DNA from: Coprococcus eutactus
GTDB lineage: Bacteria; Bacillota; Clostridia; Lachnospirales; Lachnospiraceae
Assembly (NCBI RefSeq): GCF_025149915.1
Contig: NZ_CP102278.1
Location: forward strand, 1 to 64,000
DNA: 64,000 nucleotides
Direction of reading: 5' to 3'
The stretch's first letter is position 1. Every line of letters starts with the position of its first letter. Below the pieces are notes generated by a model, which ran no database searches, had not been told where the DNA came from, and worked only from the letters and a program-made list of their open reading frames with translations. The translations under genes were made by a program, and so were the position numbers. Positions 63,710-64,000 of the stretch are shown piece by piece.

Positions 63710-64000
63710 ATGAAGATGTTAGCAGATTTCGATAAGGAAGGCTTCAAGAAGGAAGTCATTACTAACGTAAAGACCCTTTTCCGCAAGCCTATCGAGGAGG
63801 CTACTCCACAGCAGGTATTCCAGGCAGTCAGCTACGCAGTAAAGGACGACATCATTGACAGATGGATTGCTACACACAAGGAGTATGAGAAGAAGAACGT
63901 CAAGACAGTTTACTATCTGTCTATGGAGTTCCTTATGGGTAGAGCACTCGGTAACAATCTTATCAACTTGACCTACTACGATGCAGTTAAGGAAGCACTT
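63710..64000 (+). CDS. glgP: Glycogen/starch phosphorylase (5' part, cut by window end)
   Basis: 97 codons are visible. AAGGAGGG is followed by two in-frame ATGs at 63701 and 63710; spacing favours 63710. The encoded MKMLADFDKEGFKKEVITNV and especially YYLSMEFLMGRALGNNLINL are the N-terminal hallmark of glycogen phosphorylases. The enzyme releases glucose 1-phosphate from glycogen, which the phosphoglucomutase in this window can use. The gene continues past 64000. Confidence 0.93.
   Translation, partial: MKMLADFDKEGFKKEVITNVKTLFRKPIEEATPQQVFQAVSYAVKDDIIDRWIATHKEYEKKNVKTVYYLSMEFLMGRALGNNLINLTYYDAVKEAL

Overview
The window reads as a chromosomal replication-origin region of a low-GC Gram-positive anaerobe, most likely a Lachnospiraceae gut bacterium of the Coprococcus type. 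The evidence is the order dnaA-oriC-dnaN-S4 gene-recF-gyrB-gyrA, a class I two-subunit fumarase, DUF6382/FHA and DUF5685 proteins, a eukaryote-like ProS, a type-2-like IleS under a T-box, and strong sigma-A-type promoters. The species call is inference; no search was run. Nearly all genes lie on the + strand, co-directional with replication leaving oriC. Only yesL and a MATE transporter are on the - strand.

Layout. 1-8840: replication initiation and gyrase genes, with an origin that has DnaA boxes and a DnaA-trio tract. 9-11 kb: a small membrane protein and fumarase alpha/beta. 11-13 kb: a secreted fibronectin-III-like protein and a Ser/Asn/Cys tRNA cluster without encoded CCA. 13-22 kb: an envelope block with an FHA protein, a zinc-ribbon/TPR membrane protein, two unknowns, a SEDS protein, an L,D-transpeptidase with wall-binding repeats and a lipoprotein. 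22-30 kb: a MerR/coiled-coil regulator, a two-component system, a pseudouridine synthase, proS and cca, with two large palindromic intergenic elements. 30-39 kb: a degenerate CotS-like kinase-fold protein, phosphoglucomutase, a GT39/GT2 glycosyltransferase pair, and a zinc-ribbon/small-membrane/Yip1 cluster.

39-48 kb is a sugar-uptake locus: AraC regulator, divergent yesL, solute-binding lipoprotein, two permeases, a membrane-anchored unknown and a GH36 alpha-galactosidase. No ATPase gene is present, so a shared MsmK-type ATPase elsewhere is expected. The 40.8-41.1 kb divergent region has repeated motifs that could be operators. 48-52 kb: MATE exporter, a second AraC regulator and a Gln/Gly/Tyr-rich repeat membrane protein. 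52-59 kb: T-box-ileS, a membrane phosphoesterase and an alanine/sodium symporter with an unusual inserted soluble domain. 59-63.4 kb: Hsp70, a zinc-ribbon membrane protein, DUF5685 and a J-domain protein with a Cys-rich tail. The window ends inside glycogen phosphorylase.

The most promising points for new biology are the Hsp70/zinc-ribbon/DUF5685/J cluster (DUF5685 has two Asp-rich motifs that recall squalene/phytoene synthases), the symporter with an inserted domain, a shared EGTTVLT motif that may be an FHA ligand, and several palindromic or dispersed intergenic repeats.
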